Below are positions 34,250 through 43,122 of a stretch of DNA of 64,000 bases, in pieces. The translations under genes were made by a program, and so were the position numbers. Location of the stretch: positions 248,001 through 312,000 of the forward strand of contig NZ_JAPDFT010000002.1 of assembly GCF_025949665.1 (NCBI RefSeq). Reading direction: 5' to 3'. The stretch comes from Chryseobacterium viscerum. GTDB taxonomy: Bacteria > Bacteroidota > Bacteroidia > Flavobacteriales > Weeksellaceae. The notes under the pieces are model-generated. The model saw only the letters and a list, made by a program, of their open reading frames with translations, was not told the origin of the DNA and did not search any database. The first letter of the stretch is position 1; each line of letters opens with the position of its first letter.

Positions 34250-36079
34250 TTATTTATTCATAGACATCAGGAATTCTTCATTATTGAGAGTTCCTTTGAT
34301 ATTCTTATTTACAAATTCCATTGCTTCTACAGGATTCATTTCAGAAAGATATTTTCTGAAGATCCACATTCTCTGAGAAGTTACTTCATCCAGAAGCAGA
34401 TCATCTCTACGTGTGCTGGAAGAAATTAAGTCGATAGCAGGATAAATTCTTCTGTTAGCAATTTTTCTGTCTAATTGAAGTTCCATGTTACCAGTACCTT
34501 TGAATTCTTCAAAGATTACTTCATCCATTTTAGATCCTGTATCAATCAATGCGGTTGCAATAATCGTCAGAGATCCTCCACCTTCAATTTTTCTTGCTGC
34601 TCCGAAGAATCTTTTCGGCTTGTGAAGAGCATTGGCATCTACCCCACCGGAAAGAACTTTACCTGATGCAGGCGTTACCGTGTTGTATGCTCTTGCCAAT
34701 CTTGTAATAGAATCCAGTAAGATTACTACATCGTGCCCGCATTCTACCATTCTTTGTGCTTTTGCAAGAACAAGGTTGGCTACTTTCACGTGTTTTTCAG
34801 CTGCCTCGTCAAATGTAGAAGCGATAACTTCTGCATTTACACTTCTTTCCATATCAGTAACCTCTTCCGGACGTTCATCAATCAAAAGAACCATCATGTA
34901 TACTTCCGGGTGGTTGGCCGCAATAGAATTAGCAATATCTTTAAGCAACATCGTCTTACCTGTTTTAGGCTGTGCAACGATCATTGCTCTCTGACCTTTT
35001 CCAATAGGGGCAAATAAATCTACAATTCTTGTAGAAATCGTAGAATTGTTTCCTGCCAAATTGAATTTTTCTTCCGGGAAAAGTGGAGTAAGATATTCAA
35101 AAGCAACACGGTCCTTGATGAATGCAAGGTCACGTCCGTTAACTTCTGTAGGTTTTAATAATGAAAAGTATTTTTCACCTTCTTTTGGAAGTCTTACAAT
35201 TCCTTTCACGGTATCTCCGGTTTTCAAACCATAATTCCTGATCTGCGCTGTAGATACATACACATCATCTGGAGAAGAGATATAGCTGAAATCTGAAGAA
35301 CGTAAAAATCCGTAGTTATCCGGTAAAATTTCCAAAACACCTTCTATACTTACCAATCCATCGAAATTGAATTCTTTTTTATGGTCATGCTGCTCTTCTG
35401 CCTTTTCAGAATGTCTGTTTTGATTCTGATTTTGGTTTTGATGCTGCTGATGCTGGTTTTGGTTTTGATTTTTATGTTGGTTTCCACTGTTTTGTGGGTG
35501 GTTGTGTCCTTTTTGAGGTCTGTTAGCCTGTTGCTGTTGAGGATTGTTAGGCTTTTCTTCAGCCTGAACCGGCTCTTGAGATTCTGTGTTTTTTGGAGCT
35601 TCTGTTTTTTCCTGAGATACTTCTGCGTTACCTGTATTGGTAGAAACTCTTTTTCTTTTCTTTTTTGCCTGGGCGCTTGCTGCTGACTCTTCAGTTACTG
35701 CAGCTGCTTCAGCTTTGGGTTCTTCCTGTTTTATCTCTTCAGAAGCGGGTACCATTTCTTCTACTTTCTCTTCTGCTTTAGGTTCTTCTGCCGGAGCTTT
35801 TATATTTGTTTTTGGCTTGGCTGCTGGTTTTTTGGGAGCAGCTTTTCTTGCCGGGGCTTTAGCAGGTTTATCTGCTGGGGCCTCTTCAGTAGTTACACTG
35901 GCGGGTTCTGTGGCGTTGAAATAATCTTTTGCAACTTTAGGGTTAGAAGCCTGAAAGTCAAGAATAGCAAAGATCTTGTCATTTTCATTGCTGGTTCTTG
36001 CAACTTTAACGCCCAAATCTTTTAAGATTTTAGTCAGTTCCGTTACGGATTTTGACCTTAACGTTTCTATGTTAAACAT
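34250..36079 (-). CDS. rho: Transcription termination factor Rho with large disordered insert
   Basis: A 609-aa hexameric RNA-dependent ATPase; E. coli Rho is 419 aa. The order is: Rho_N helical domain (residues ~5-50), a ~185-residue low-complexity insert, an RNA-binding cold-shock-like domain (~240-320, [22 protein letters not shown]), then the ATPase with [13 protein letters not shown] near 372-384, [31 protein letters not shown] and the Q/R loops. The insert has an Ala/Lys/Glu/Pro part (~65-170) and an Asn/Gln/His part (~183-230). Inserts of this kind are typical of Bacteroidota Rho. The predicted leader is about 75 bases, long enough for autoregulation. Confidence 0.95.
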   Translation of the reverse strand: MFNIETLRSKSVTELTKILKDLGVKVARTSNENDKIFAILDFQASNPKVAKDYFNATEPASVTTEEAPADKPAKAPARKAAPKKPAAKPKTNIKAPAEEPKAEEKVEEMVPASEEIKQEEPKAEAAAVTEESAASAQAKKKRKRVSTNTGNAEVSQEKTEAPKNTESQEPVQAEEKPNNPQQQQANRPQKGHNHPQNSGNQHKNQNQNQHQQHQNQNQNQNRHSEKAEEQHDHKKEFNFDGLVSIEGVLEILPDNYGFLRSSDFSYISSPDDVYVSTAQIRNYGLKTGDTVKGIVRLPKEGEKYFSLLKPTEVNGRDLAFIKDRVAFEYLTPLFPEEKFNLAGNNSTISTRIVDLFAPIGKGQRAMIVAQPKTGKTMLLKDIANSIAANHPEVYMMVLLIDERPEEVTDMERSVNAEVIASTFDEAAEKHVKVANLVLAKAQRMVECGHDVVILLDSITRLARAYNTVTPASGKVLSGGVDANALHKPKRFFGAARKIEGGGSLTIIATALIDTGSKMDEVIFEEFKGTGNMELQLDRKIANRRIYPAIDLISSSTRRDDLLLDEVTSQRMWIFRKYLSEMNPVEAMEFVNKNIKGTLNNEEFLMSMNK

Positions 36080-36157
36080 ATTTATGTAAAAATGTAATTA
36101 ATTGTGAGTAAGAAAAGTAAGTCCGGCGACTTTGGTTTTCAAGTACATTGTATAATG

Positions 36158-36188
36158 CAAATCTACACTTATTTTTGAATTGTGCAAA
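36158..36188 (-). promoter_or_regulatory. Consensus promoter of rho
   Basis: Minus strand TTTG (36185-36188), exactly 19 bp, then TAGATTTG (36158-36165). This is one of the best matches to the Bacteroidota -33/-7 consensus in the window. It overlaps the plus-strand promoter of the DUF4293 gene. Confidence 0.7.
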
Positions 36189-36204
36189 ATTTATGTTATT
36201 TTTG
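36174..36204 (+). promoter_or_regulatory. Consensus promoter of the DUF4293 gene
   Basis: TTTG (36174-36177), 19-bp spacer, TATTTTTG (36197-36204), 18 bp before the ATG. It interlocks with the divergent rho promoter: each -33 element lies in the other's spacer. Confidence 0.7.
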
Positions 36205-36222
36205 CCAAGAATTTAATATTCA

Positions 36223-36612
36223 ATGCTACAGAGAATACAAACTATATGGACTTTATTAGCAGTTTTAGCTGCTGTTTTCCTTTTTATAACGGGACAGGAT
36301 GTTGTCATTTCAGACAGTATTCCTTTACTTAATATTGGCTGTATAGTGCTGGTTATTACCGGAGCATTAAGTATTTTTAGTTTCAAAAACAGAAAAAGAC
36401 AAATTTTGCTGAATACCATCAGCATCATTATAAACGTTTTGTTGATTGGTGTATTGGCGTACTGGTTACTAAACTTATCCGGAGGAATTCATTTTCCTGA
36501 GAAGGGTATTGAGCCGATTTTCCCATTAATTGCGGTAATCTGTCTGCTTATTGCAAACATTTACATCCGTAAAGATGAGAGGCTCGTAAAATCTGTAGAC
36601 AGACTTCGATAG
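36223..36612 (+). CDS. DUF4293 family membrane protein
   Basis: A 129-aa integral membrane protein with four hydrophobic helices (starting near residues 7, 32, 62 and 95). It opens with MLQRIQTIWTLLA and ends with ANIYIRKDERLVKSVDRLR, both characteristic of DUF4293, a Bacteroidota family commonly found next to rho. Function unknown; the conserved pairing with rho is the only clue. Confidence 0.85.
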   Translation: MLQRIQTIWTLLAVLAAVFLFITGQDVVISDSIPLLNIGCIVLVITGALSIFSFKNRKRQILLNTISIIINVLLIGVLAYWLLNLSGGIHFPEKGIEPIFPLIAVICLLIANIYIRKDERLVKSVDRLR

Positions 36613-36636
36613 CCTTACAACGATTTTTTGAGTGAG

Positions 36637-36664
36637 AACAGCTTCTTTTTAGGAGCTGTTTTTT
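36637..36664 (+). terminator. Rho-independent terminator
   Basis: AACAGCTTC/GGAGCTGTT stem (one G-T pair) with loop TTTTTA and a T run. Confidence 0.8.
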
Positions 36665-36780
36665 ATTTATCCCATACTCTTAATTGACATCATCTCCTCT
36701 GCCAGATCAATTAATTTATGTACATTCATGCAACTTTTCGGTTGTAAACGCGACAAATCATATAATTTTAATAAAAGACA

Positions 36781-37701
36781 ATGAAAAAGCTAACATTTCT
36801 TACTTTATCACTATTCTCCATATTTACTTTTGCGCAGGAAGTTTCAAAAGAAAGGGTGAAAACAGTCCTTTCCACACTGGCATCAGATGAAATGAGAGGA
36901 CGTGAAATCGGAACTCAGGAAAATGAAAATGCAGCCAATTATATAGCGAAGCTTTTCAAAGAAAACAATCTGGAATACTGCACCGGAAAATCCTATCTGG
37001 TACCGTTTGATTATAACGGGAAAACGGTATACAATGTCTGTGGTATCAAAAAAGGAAAAACAGATAAGTATCTTGGATTCTCAGGGCATTTTGATCATAT
37101 CGGAACCAGTGACAAAAGTGGCGACAATATTTATAACGGAGCAGATGATGACGCCAGCGGAATTACTACTCTGGTAGGTATTGCCGATTATTTTAAAAAC
37201 AAAAAGCCTGAATTCTCTATGGTATTTATGGCATTCAACGGCGAAGAGAAAGGAATGTTAGGTTCAACAGCTATTTCCACAGATAAAAATCTGGACCCTA
37301 TTTATAATAAGATGACTGCACTTTTCAATTTTGAAATGGTAGCCACAGAATCTCAGTGGGGAAAAAACGCATTATATATGACAGGAGACGGATTCTCTGA
37401 TCTTGATGAGCTTTTCAATAAAAATGCAGTAAACGGATTAAAACTCAATGCAGATCCTTATGCAAAACAACAGCTGTTCTACCGTTCAGACAATGTAAGC
37501 TTTGTAAAAAAGAAAATCATTGCCCATTCATTCTCTACAGTAGACATGACAAAGGCCTCTCATTACCATCACGAAAATGATGACATCAACATCGTAGATT
37601 TTGATAATATGACTCAAATCATCAATAACTTTGGAAAAACTTTGGATAAATTGAATCCTAAAAATTTTGCTCCAAAGTATAATGACCAGGTGAATTTTTA
37701 A
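36781..37701 (+). CDS. Exported M28 family zinc aminopeptidase
   Basis: A 306-aa peptidase with signal peptide (MKKLTFLTLSLFSIFTFAQ). The two-zinc M28 ligands are visible: His and Asp in SGHFDHIG, Asp in NGADDDASGITTL, the Glu pair in FNGEEKGMLGS (catalytic Glu then ligand), and the terminal His in SHYHHENDD. It probably trims N-terminal residues from peptides in the periplasm or outside. It stands alone with its own terminator. Confidence 0.92.
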   Translation: MKKLTFLTLSLFSIFTFAQEVSKERVKTVLSTLASDEMRGREIGTQENENAANYIAKLFKENNLEYCTGKSYLVPFDYNGKTVYNVCGIKKGKTDKYLGFSGHFDHIGTSDKSGDNIYNGADDDASGITTLVGIADYFKNKKPEFSMVFMAFNGEEKGMLGSTAISTDKNLDPIYNKMTALFNFEMVATESQWGKNALYMTGDGFSDLDELFNKNAVNGLKLNADPYAKQQLFYRSDNVSFVKKKIIAHSFSTVDMTKASHYHHENDDINIVDFDNMTQIINNFGKTLDKLNPKNFAPKYNDQVNF

Positions 37702-37716
37702 TTCAATCATTATATC

Positions 37717-37743
37717 AAAACCGCTATTTCAGCGGTTTTTTTA
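37717..37743 (+). terminator. Rho-independent terminator
   Basis: AAAACCGCT/AGCGGTTTT stem, loop ATTTC, T tract. Confidence 0.88.
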
Positions 37744-37907
37744 TTAAACAGTAATACCTTCTTATCTTCTATTTTCACGTCATCATCAGGTTTAATTTAT
37801 TCAAAAAATAAAGCTTAATACCGCTGAGTTGTAACAAAAAGACATTTTTTGAAACTTATCCATTAAAGTAAAACAGGATTAAGGACGTCTTATCTTTTAA
37901 TTTTACG

Positions 37908-37915
37908 TAATTTTG
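37908..37915 (+). promoter_or_regulatory. -7 element of the ABC exporter gene
   Basis: TAATTTTG (TAnnTTTG), 20 bp before the ATG at 37936. No clear -33 element. Confidence 0.5.
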
Positions 37916-37935
37916 CTATCCAATTTTTTCATTGA

Positions 37936-39774
37936 ATGAACCAATATATTAAAATACTGAAGTTCGCAAGACCTCACCAAAAATACATCTACGGGAGCTT
38001 GTTTTTCAACCTTATGTATTCTGTTTTTCAGATTGCTTCCTTAGGAACTATTCTACCGGTTTTGGGAATGCTCTTCGGAACCATTGAGGCTAAAAAATAT
38101 AGCCATCCACCTGTGTATTCGGGAGAGATTCTAGATTTTTTCTCTTATGCAAAAGAGTACGCCAATTATTATGTTCAGAGTCTAGTAACTGAGCATGGAG
38201 CACTTAATGTTTTAGCTTGGCTTTGCGTGATAACGGCTTTTATGTTTTTACTGAGAAACCTTTTCAGATATTTGGGTTCATTTTTACTGATCAATTACCG
38301 TGTAGGAGTTACCCAGGATCTTCGTGGGGCGATGTACAGAAAGATTCTTTCTTTACCCGTTTCCTTTTTTACAGAAAGCAGAAAGGGAGACCTGATGTCT
38401 CGTATGTCAAACGACGTGGGTGAAGTTGAAGGTAATATTCTGGGAAGTTTAGTAGAATTGATCAATGCACCTTTCATGCTGATAAGCACACTGGTGACAC
38501 TTTTCTTTTTAAGTACAGAGATGACCCTTTTCTCCCTCCTGGTATTGCCTGTCATGGGAACTATGATTGCTTTAATAGGAAAAAGCCTGAAAAAAGATTC
38601 TCACGAAGCCCAAAATGAAATGGGAACTATTTTCTCAATTGTAGACGAAACATTGAAATCTACAAAGGTGATTAAGATTTTCAGTGCAGAAAAAATAATG
38701 GACAACCGTTTTATGCAGTCTATGCAGAAATGGATCAACAGCTCCATAAGATTAGGCAGAAAAAAGGAACTTGCATCTCCGATGAGCGAATTTTTAGGTT
38801 CGGTTACATTCTTAATTATCGCTTGGTATGGAGGAAAACAAATCATTGTAGAACAAAGTATTTCACCTGCTGATTTCTTAGTTTTTCTGGGTATTTTCTT
38901 CCAGATCTTACCTCCTGTAAAAAGTTTATCTCAGTCAATTTCAAATGTACAGAAAGGAGAAGCTTCTCTTGAAAGAGTTTTGGCAATTCTGGATGCTGAT
39001 GTAAAAATTGATGAAATAGCCAATCCTGTTTCTATCTCAACATTAAATCATTCTATCGAGTTTAATAATATTGGCTTTTACTACGATAAAGATCATACGA
39101 TTCTTAAAAACTTTTCACTTTCCATTCCAAAAGGGAAAACGGTTGCTCTTGTTGGGCAAAGTGGAAGTGGTAAAACAACCATTGCCAATCTTTTAGCAAG
39201 ATTCTATGATGTTTCCGAAGGAGAAATCATGATAGACGGAACCAATGTTAAACATTTAAAGCTAGATGAATACCGCAAGCTTCTGGGTATGGTAACACAG
39301 GAATCCGTATTATTTAATGATTCCGTTTACAATAATATTCTGATGGGTAAACCTGATGCTACAAGAGAAGAGGTGATTGCTGCCGCAAAAATTGCCAATG
39401 CAGATGCATTTATCACTACACTTCCTGAAGGCTATGATTCCAATATCGGAGATGATGGCGGTAAGCTTTCCGGAGGTCAAAAGCAAAGAGTTTCTATTGC
39501 GAGAGCCGTATTGAAAAACCCACCAATTATGATTCTGGATGAAGCAACCTCTGCACTGGATACGGAATCTGAAAGATTTGTACAGGATGCACTGGAAAAA
39601 ATGATGGAAAACAGAACTTCCTTGGTAATTGCCCACCGTCTTTCAACCATTCAGAAAGCAGACTGGATCGTAGTGATGGAAAAAGGTGATATTGTAGAAC
39701 AGGGAACACATCATGACCTGATCGCTAAAAAAGGGATGTACAACAAGCTTGTTGAACTTCAAAATTTCGACTAA
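37936..39774 (+). CDS. MsbA-like ABC transporter (fused membrane and ATPase domains)
   Basis: A 612-aa half-transporter that would dimerise. The N-terminal ABC exporter membrane domain (about residues 15-325, six helices, with the coupling segment SFFTESRKGDLMSRMSNDV) is followed by the nucleotide-binding domain: Walker A GQSGSGKTT, Q-loop VTQES, signature LSGGQKQR, Walker B IMILDEATSALD and H-loop IAHRLST. MsbA-type proteins flip lipid A-core across the inner membrane; this one could carry LPS or another lipid, and a drug-efflux role cannot be excluded. An 18-bp gap links it to the DUF1801 gene. Confidence 0.92.
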   Translation: MNQYIKILKFARPHQKYIYGSLFFNLMYSVFQIASLGTILPVLGMLFGTIEAKKYSHPPVYSGEILDFFSYAKEYANYYVQSLVTEHGALNVLAWLCVITAFMFLLRNLFRYLGSFLLINYRVGVTQDLRGAMYRKILSLPVSFFTESRKGDLMSRMSNDVGEVEGNILGSLVELINAPFMLISTLVTLFFLSTEMTLFSLLVLPVMGTMIALIGKSLKKDSHEAQNEMGTIFSIVDETLKSTKVIKIFSAEKIMDNRFMQSMQKWINSSIRLGRKKELASPMSEFLGSVTFLIIAWYGGKQIIVEQSISPADFLVFLGIFFQILPPVKSLSQSISNVQKGEASLERVLAILDADVKIDEIANPVSISTLNHSIEFNNIGFYYDKDHTILKNFSLSIPKGKTVALVGQSGSGKTTIANLLARFYDVSEGEIMIDGTNVKHLKLDEYRKLLGMVTQESVLFNDSVYNNILMGKPDATREEVIAAAKIANADAFITTLPEGYDSNIGDDGGKLSGGQKQRVSIARAVLKNPPIMILDEATSALDTESERFVQDALEKMMENRTSLVIAHRLSTIQKADWIVVMEKGDIVEQGTHHDLIAKKGMYNKLVELQNFD

Positions 39775-39792
39775 TATTTTAATTTAATTAAA

Positions 39793-40140
39793 ATGAACCC
39801 TATACAAGAGTATTTCTACAGAATCGAAGAGCCTGAAAGAAGTACTCTTTTATTTTTACGTGATTCTATTTTAGCTTCAGATCCGGAAAATATTACAGAA
39901 ACATTCAGTTTCGGGCTTCCGTTTATCAAGTACAAAAAGAAAATGCTGTGTTATTTCTATTACAGCAAAAAATACAGGAAACATTACATCAGCTTTTACC
40001 ATGGTGACAAACTGAATTATCCGGAGCTGATTATGGATGGCAGAAAGAAGTTTAAAATTCTCTTAATTGATCCTGAAGAAGATCTCCCGGTAGAATTTAT
40101 ATTAAGCCTTACAGAAGAGATTAAAAAGTATATAAAATAA
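39793..40140 (+). CDS. DUF1801 domain protein
   Basis: A 115-aa small cytosolic protein (MNPIQEYFYRIEEPERSTLLFLRDSI, TETFSFGLPFIKYKKKMLCYFYYSKK) of the DUF1801/YdhG-like fold. The family is widespread and lacks an agreed function. It lies 18 bp after the ABC transporter and probably shares its transcript. Confidence 0.8.
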   Translation: MNPIQEYFYRIEEPERSTLLFLRDSILASDPENITETFSFGLPFIKYKKKMLCYFYYSKKYRKHYISFYHGDKLNYPELIMDGRKKFKILLIDPEEDLPVEFILSLTEEIKKYIK

Positions 40141-40170
40141 AAAACTCCGGCACGAATCATCGTACCGGAG
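40137..40170 (-). terminator. Terminator between convergent genes
   Basis: CTCCGG/CCGGAG outer and ACGA/TCGT inner stems. The T tract lies on the minus-strand side, so it mainly serves the large secreted-protein gene. Confidence 0.75.
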
Positions 40171-40190
40171 CCATCTTTAAAAAACTTTTA

Positions 40191-41993
40191 TCATTGTGTG
40201 TTTATTCCGCTGAATTCTGCCTGTTTGACTGCCCACGCAATCATATTGGCAAAAAGAACCGAATTCTGAACTTGCATTGATCCTGTTGCATATCCGTTTC
40301 CGGCATATCCATAAGAAGATTTCTGAACCGGGAAATATCCTCCCGAACTTGGAGCAACAAAAGGCTCAATGGTATTACTTGCATATTGATTTCCGTTCGC
40401 ATTTTCATTACTTAAAAAACCACCGTCACCAAACCATATAAAGTTTAAACTGGTATTTCTTAATCCTGAAATTCCTGTTCTAGTCGTTGTACTGTTGATA
40501 GGTTGTGCATAGCTGTAAGGAACAAAACCGCTTGTCAATCCGGAAACACTTACTGTTGTAGAAGCATCTTCGCCCCAGTTTTTACCTCTCACATCTCCAA
40601 AAGGTCCATTAAGGATTGGATCATCGGAATTGGTAAGTGCATAGACAGAGCCCGCTCCTCCTCCATAAGAAGTTGAAATCGTGGGATCAGAGAATATTCC
40701 TCTGAATAAGTTCTGCGCAGTACCTGTATCATCTGTCAAAGCAATTACAACTCCTTTTTTATTAAGGTAAGAAGCAATATAACCTGCATCTGTGGCATTA
40801 GGTGTATAGTTGTAACCAATTATAACAATATCAGGTTTGTTATTAAGAGCCGTTTGAAGAGCTCCTGATGAAGGAGAGTTTCCCAGAGATATATGTGTAA
40901 AACCTTCATATTTAACGATACTTGAAGCCGTTGCTCCAAAGTTCGTTGGAGAATCCATAAGACTTCGTGAAGGACCGGTGTAAGCACTATAACCGTAAGC
41001 CGTTTCTAATCCAATATGAAGTACCGTTTTTTTAGGAATCACTACCACTACATTTACAGAACATGTCGTAGATACTCCTCCCTGACTGTCGGAAGTAATT
41101 GTAAGTGTTTTAACAGACGTGGAAGACGGAACTCCCGTTCCGCTTAATGTTACATTCTGATTTCCTGTGGATGTAAATGTTCCTGAACCACTGAAAGAAA
41201 TTCCATCAACCGTATTAGTTGTAATGGTATAACTACCCAATGCCGCAACATTCACAGGCAAGGTAATCGTATTGGAAGCTGTAAGAGCTGTTCCTACTTT
41301 ATATACTCCATTTACCGTTGCACTTCCACAGCTTATGGTATATGTTCCTGCAGGGCTTAGTACCGTAATAGAAATCGCAGGAGTACAGGTAACAGCTGTT
41401 CCGTTGGCTTCAAGAGACACATTATCTGTCTGGATATTCTGAGGAGCTCCCTGCCCTGGAATTTGTATTGTTTTTGTTCCGGTATTTAAAAATACTCCGG
41501 TTCCGTAAAAATTGTATCCGTTGGTGGTAGTTCCGGAAATGGTATAATTACCCGGTTTTGTTACATTTACAGCAATGCTCAGGTAATTGGAATTAGTAAG
41601 TTCTTTTCCTTTTACATAGCTTCCCACTGCATTGGAAGTGGAGCAGTCTATAGTAAAAACAGATTTACCCATCTGTCCGCAGACACTTTTCCATTCATTA
41701 TCCGCAAGGCTCCAATAATTGAAACAATCTTCTGTGGTATTATAAATTGTCAAACCATCATCTTTGGACTGATTAATTGTAATAGCATTTCGCTGTGCTT
41801 CAGTTAATCTGGGAATAAGGATTCCTTTGTTATTGTTTCCTGAGATAACATCCAAAACAGAATTAGCATTAGGAGTAGTGGTATTAATTCCTACCGCTCC
41901 ATTATTGGCTTGAGAATAAAATTTTCCAAAGGCAAATAGCAGTGCTATCAGCAATACTTTGATTGGGGGAATTGTAAATTTTGTGTCCATCAT
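40191..41993 (-). CDS. Large secreted protein with GINT-type N-terminus and Ig-like repeats
   Basis: A 600-aa protein. The signal peptide (ending near FGKFYSQ) is followed by GAVGINTTTPNANSVLDV and NKGILIPRLTEAQRNAI, the N-terminal module common in Bacteroidota surface proteins. There are then two related ~90-aa beta modules (GNYTISGTTTNGYNFYGTG and GSYTITTNTVDGISFSGSG), and a C-terminal ~270-aa domain (TVLHIGLETAYGYSAYTGPS, KPDIVIIGYNYTP, KGVVIALTDDTG) that looks like a flavodoxin/GATase-type alpha/beta fold. No type A or B sorting domain is visible. MMD gives two adjacent starts (41993 or 41990). An operator-like palindrome lies about 80 bp upstream. Function unknown. Confidence 0.75.
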   Translation of the reverse strand: MMDTKFTIPPIKVLLIALLFAFGKFYSQANNGAVGINTTTPNANSVLDVISGNNNKGILIPRLTEAQRNAITINQSKDDGLTIYNTTEDCFNYWSLADNEWKSVCGQMGKSVFTIDCSTSNAVGSYVKGKELTNSNYLSIAVNVTKPGNYTISGTTTNGYNFYGTGVFLNTGTKTIQIPGQGAPQNIQTDNVSLEANGTAVTCTPAISITVLSPAGTYTISCGSATVNGVYKVGTALTASNTITLPVNVAALGSYTITTNTVDGISFSGSGTFTSTGNQNVTLSGTGVPSSTSVKTLTITSDSQGGVSTTCSVNVVVVIPKKTVLHIGLETAYGYSAYTGPSRSLMDSPTNFGATASSIVKYEGFTHISLGNSPSSGALQTALNNKPDIVIIGYNYTPNATDAGYIASYLNKKGVVIALTDDTGTAQNLFRGIFSDPTISTSYGGGAGSVYALTNSDDPILNGPFGDVRGKNWGEDASTTVSVSGLTSGFVPYSYAQPINSTTTRTGISGLRNTSLNFIWFGDGGFLSNENANGNQYASNTIEPFVAPSSGGYFPVQKSSYGYAGNGYATGSMQVQNSVLFANMIAWAVKQAEFSGINTQ

Positions 41994-42089
41994 TTTTAAG
42001 TTATAATTGTTTAATGAGTAAAATTTTCAACTAAGTCATTTAACCGTCACAAAATTATCACCCTCAGACCATTACAAATTAATTTCCCC

Positions 42090-42121
42090 TACGCAATACT
42101 ACTCACGCGTAGTAAAACTCA
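42090..42121. promoter_or_regulatory. Palindromic element copy 1 (upstream of the large secreted-protein gene)
   Basis: Half-sites TACGC (42090-42094) and GCGTA (42107-42111) are separated by 12 bp and followed by GTwAAACTCA. It agrees with copy 2 at 44432-44463 at 30 of 32 positions. It lies in the 295-bp gap 41994-42288, which otherwise is A+T-rich without a gene. A regulator-binding site is the likely role. Confidence 0.55.
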
Positions 42122-42288
42122 CAAAACACCAACAACTTACAATCCTGAAAAAGCATAAATAAAAAGTTGAGTTATTTTATAAAACCCAACCATAAACTAA
42201 AAAAATCAAAACTTAAATAATGCAAAAGCAATTATTTTCCATTTATTAAAAAAATAATGGCATTAGATCAAACAAAACATAAAATTAT

Positions 42289-42609
42289 TTATACTTTAAA
42301 AATAGTTTTCCACTTTGCAATTGTATTTCTGCTTATTTTAAACTGTTTACCAAGCTGAAGATTGGTAAGCTCGTTCTGTTTTTGATATCTTAGAATTTTC
42401 AAAATAGATTCTTCATCATAAGAGCGCAACCTTTGATTATTGAATCCAACCACATATTCCGGTTCTCCAAAAATCATTTGATTAAATTTAAGAATATCAA
42501 AAGCTGAATGCAATGTTTCCAGCTTGAGCCTGATGGCTGCATCTATTAATTTTTCTGGGAACTTCTCTTCAAGAATATCGGTATAAATCTGCTTGTAATC
42601 AGGAATCAT
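42289..42609 (-). CDS. Small helix-turn-helix protein (transposase-like HTH)
   Basis: A 106-aa protein whose C-terminal half is a helix-turn-helix of the transposase/homeodomain-like kind (YDEESILKILRYQKQNELTN, LQLGKQFKISRNTIAKWK). The N-terminal part (DYKQIYTDILEEKFPEK) is helical and of unknown role. No DDE catalytic domain is present or nearby. It is the second gene of a pair, 1 bp after the companion HTH gene. Paired small proteins of this look recur in Chryseobacterium genomes as far as I recall; they are not functionally described. Confidence 0.7.
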   Translation of the reverse strand: MIPDYKQIYTDILEEKFPEKLIDAAIRLKLETLHSAFDILKFNQMIFGEPEYVVGFNNQRLRSYDEESILKILRYQKQNELTNLQLGKQFKISRNTIAKWKTIFKV

Positions 42610-42610
42610 A

Positions 42611-43024
42611 TTATATTTTTTTCATCCATTTATATAAAGTTGTCTTGGGAATTTTATACCTTTCAACCACATCACCGGCTGTCATTGTTCCTGTTTTTAT
42701 TCTATCAAGTATAAAATCCTTTACCTCCTGTGTATAAATACTTTTTCTAAAAAGTATAGTACTCCCCTTTCCTCTGAATGCATTATCAACTCTTGACTGC
42801 GGAGCATACAAAATAAGATGACCGGTATAAAATCTAAAAAAATCAAATTTTAAAAGCTTACACCATTTCAACAGAATATCCGTATCAATACTTTTTGCCT
42901 GATACATCATTTCTATATCATCTTCCGGTCTGTCTAAAAATCTGGAGATTCTTTCTATTGAAATCTGATGCTCTTCCACTTTGGTTCGGATCAGGCTTCC
43001 AATATGAATGTTCTTAATATTCAT
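42611..43024 (-). CDS. Small two-HTH protein, partner of the downstream HTH gene
   Basis: A 137-aa protein beginning MNIKNIHIGSLIRTKVEEHQ. The frame stays open to 43108 but the ATG at 43024 gives the conserved N-terminus. The N-terminal half (ISIERISRFLDRPEDDIEMMY, SIDTDILLKWCKLLKFDFFRFY) resembles a phage-repressor/XRE-type HTH. The C-terminal half (DRIKTGTMTAGDVVERYKIPKTTLYKWMKK) is a second, transposase-like HTH. It may be a DNA-binding regulator or a domesticated transposon-derived protein; no catalytic residues are evident. It is cotranscribed with the following gene. Confidence 0.7.
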   Translation of the reverse strand: MNIKNIHIGSLIRTKVEEHQISIERISRFLDRPEDDIEMMYQAKSIDTDILLKWCKLLKFDFFRFYTGHLILYAPQSRVDNAFRGKGSTILFRKSIYTQEVKDFILDRIKTGTMTAGDVVERYKIPKTTLYKWMKKI

Positions 43025-43090
43025 CACAATGTTTTTATAAGTAAAAATATTGACAAGAAAAACAAAAAACATCATCACCCGGCACTCAAC

Positions 43091-43104
43091 ACTACGTATA
43101 AGTA
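43091..43104. promoter_or_regulatory. Degenerate copy of the palindromic element (upstream of the HTH pair)
   Basis: ACTACGTATAAGTA matches ACTACGCGTGAGTA (the minus-strand reading of copies 1 and 2) at 11 of 14 positions, in the opposite orientation. It lies in the 98-bp gap between the LuxR-type gene and the HTH pair. Confidence 0.35.
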
Positions 43105-43122
43105 ACAAAAATCGGAATTTTG

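Noticed and set aside
42289..43024. Insertion sequence
   Set aside because: The two proteins have transposase-like HTH segments but no catalytic domain, and no terminal inverted repeats or target duplications bound them. The palindromic block copies do not flank them as transposon ends: the two good copies are in the same orientation.
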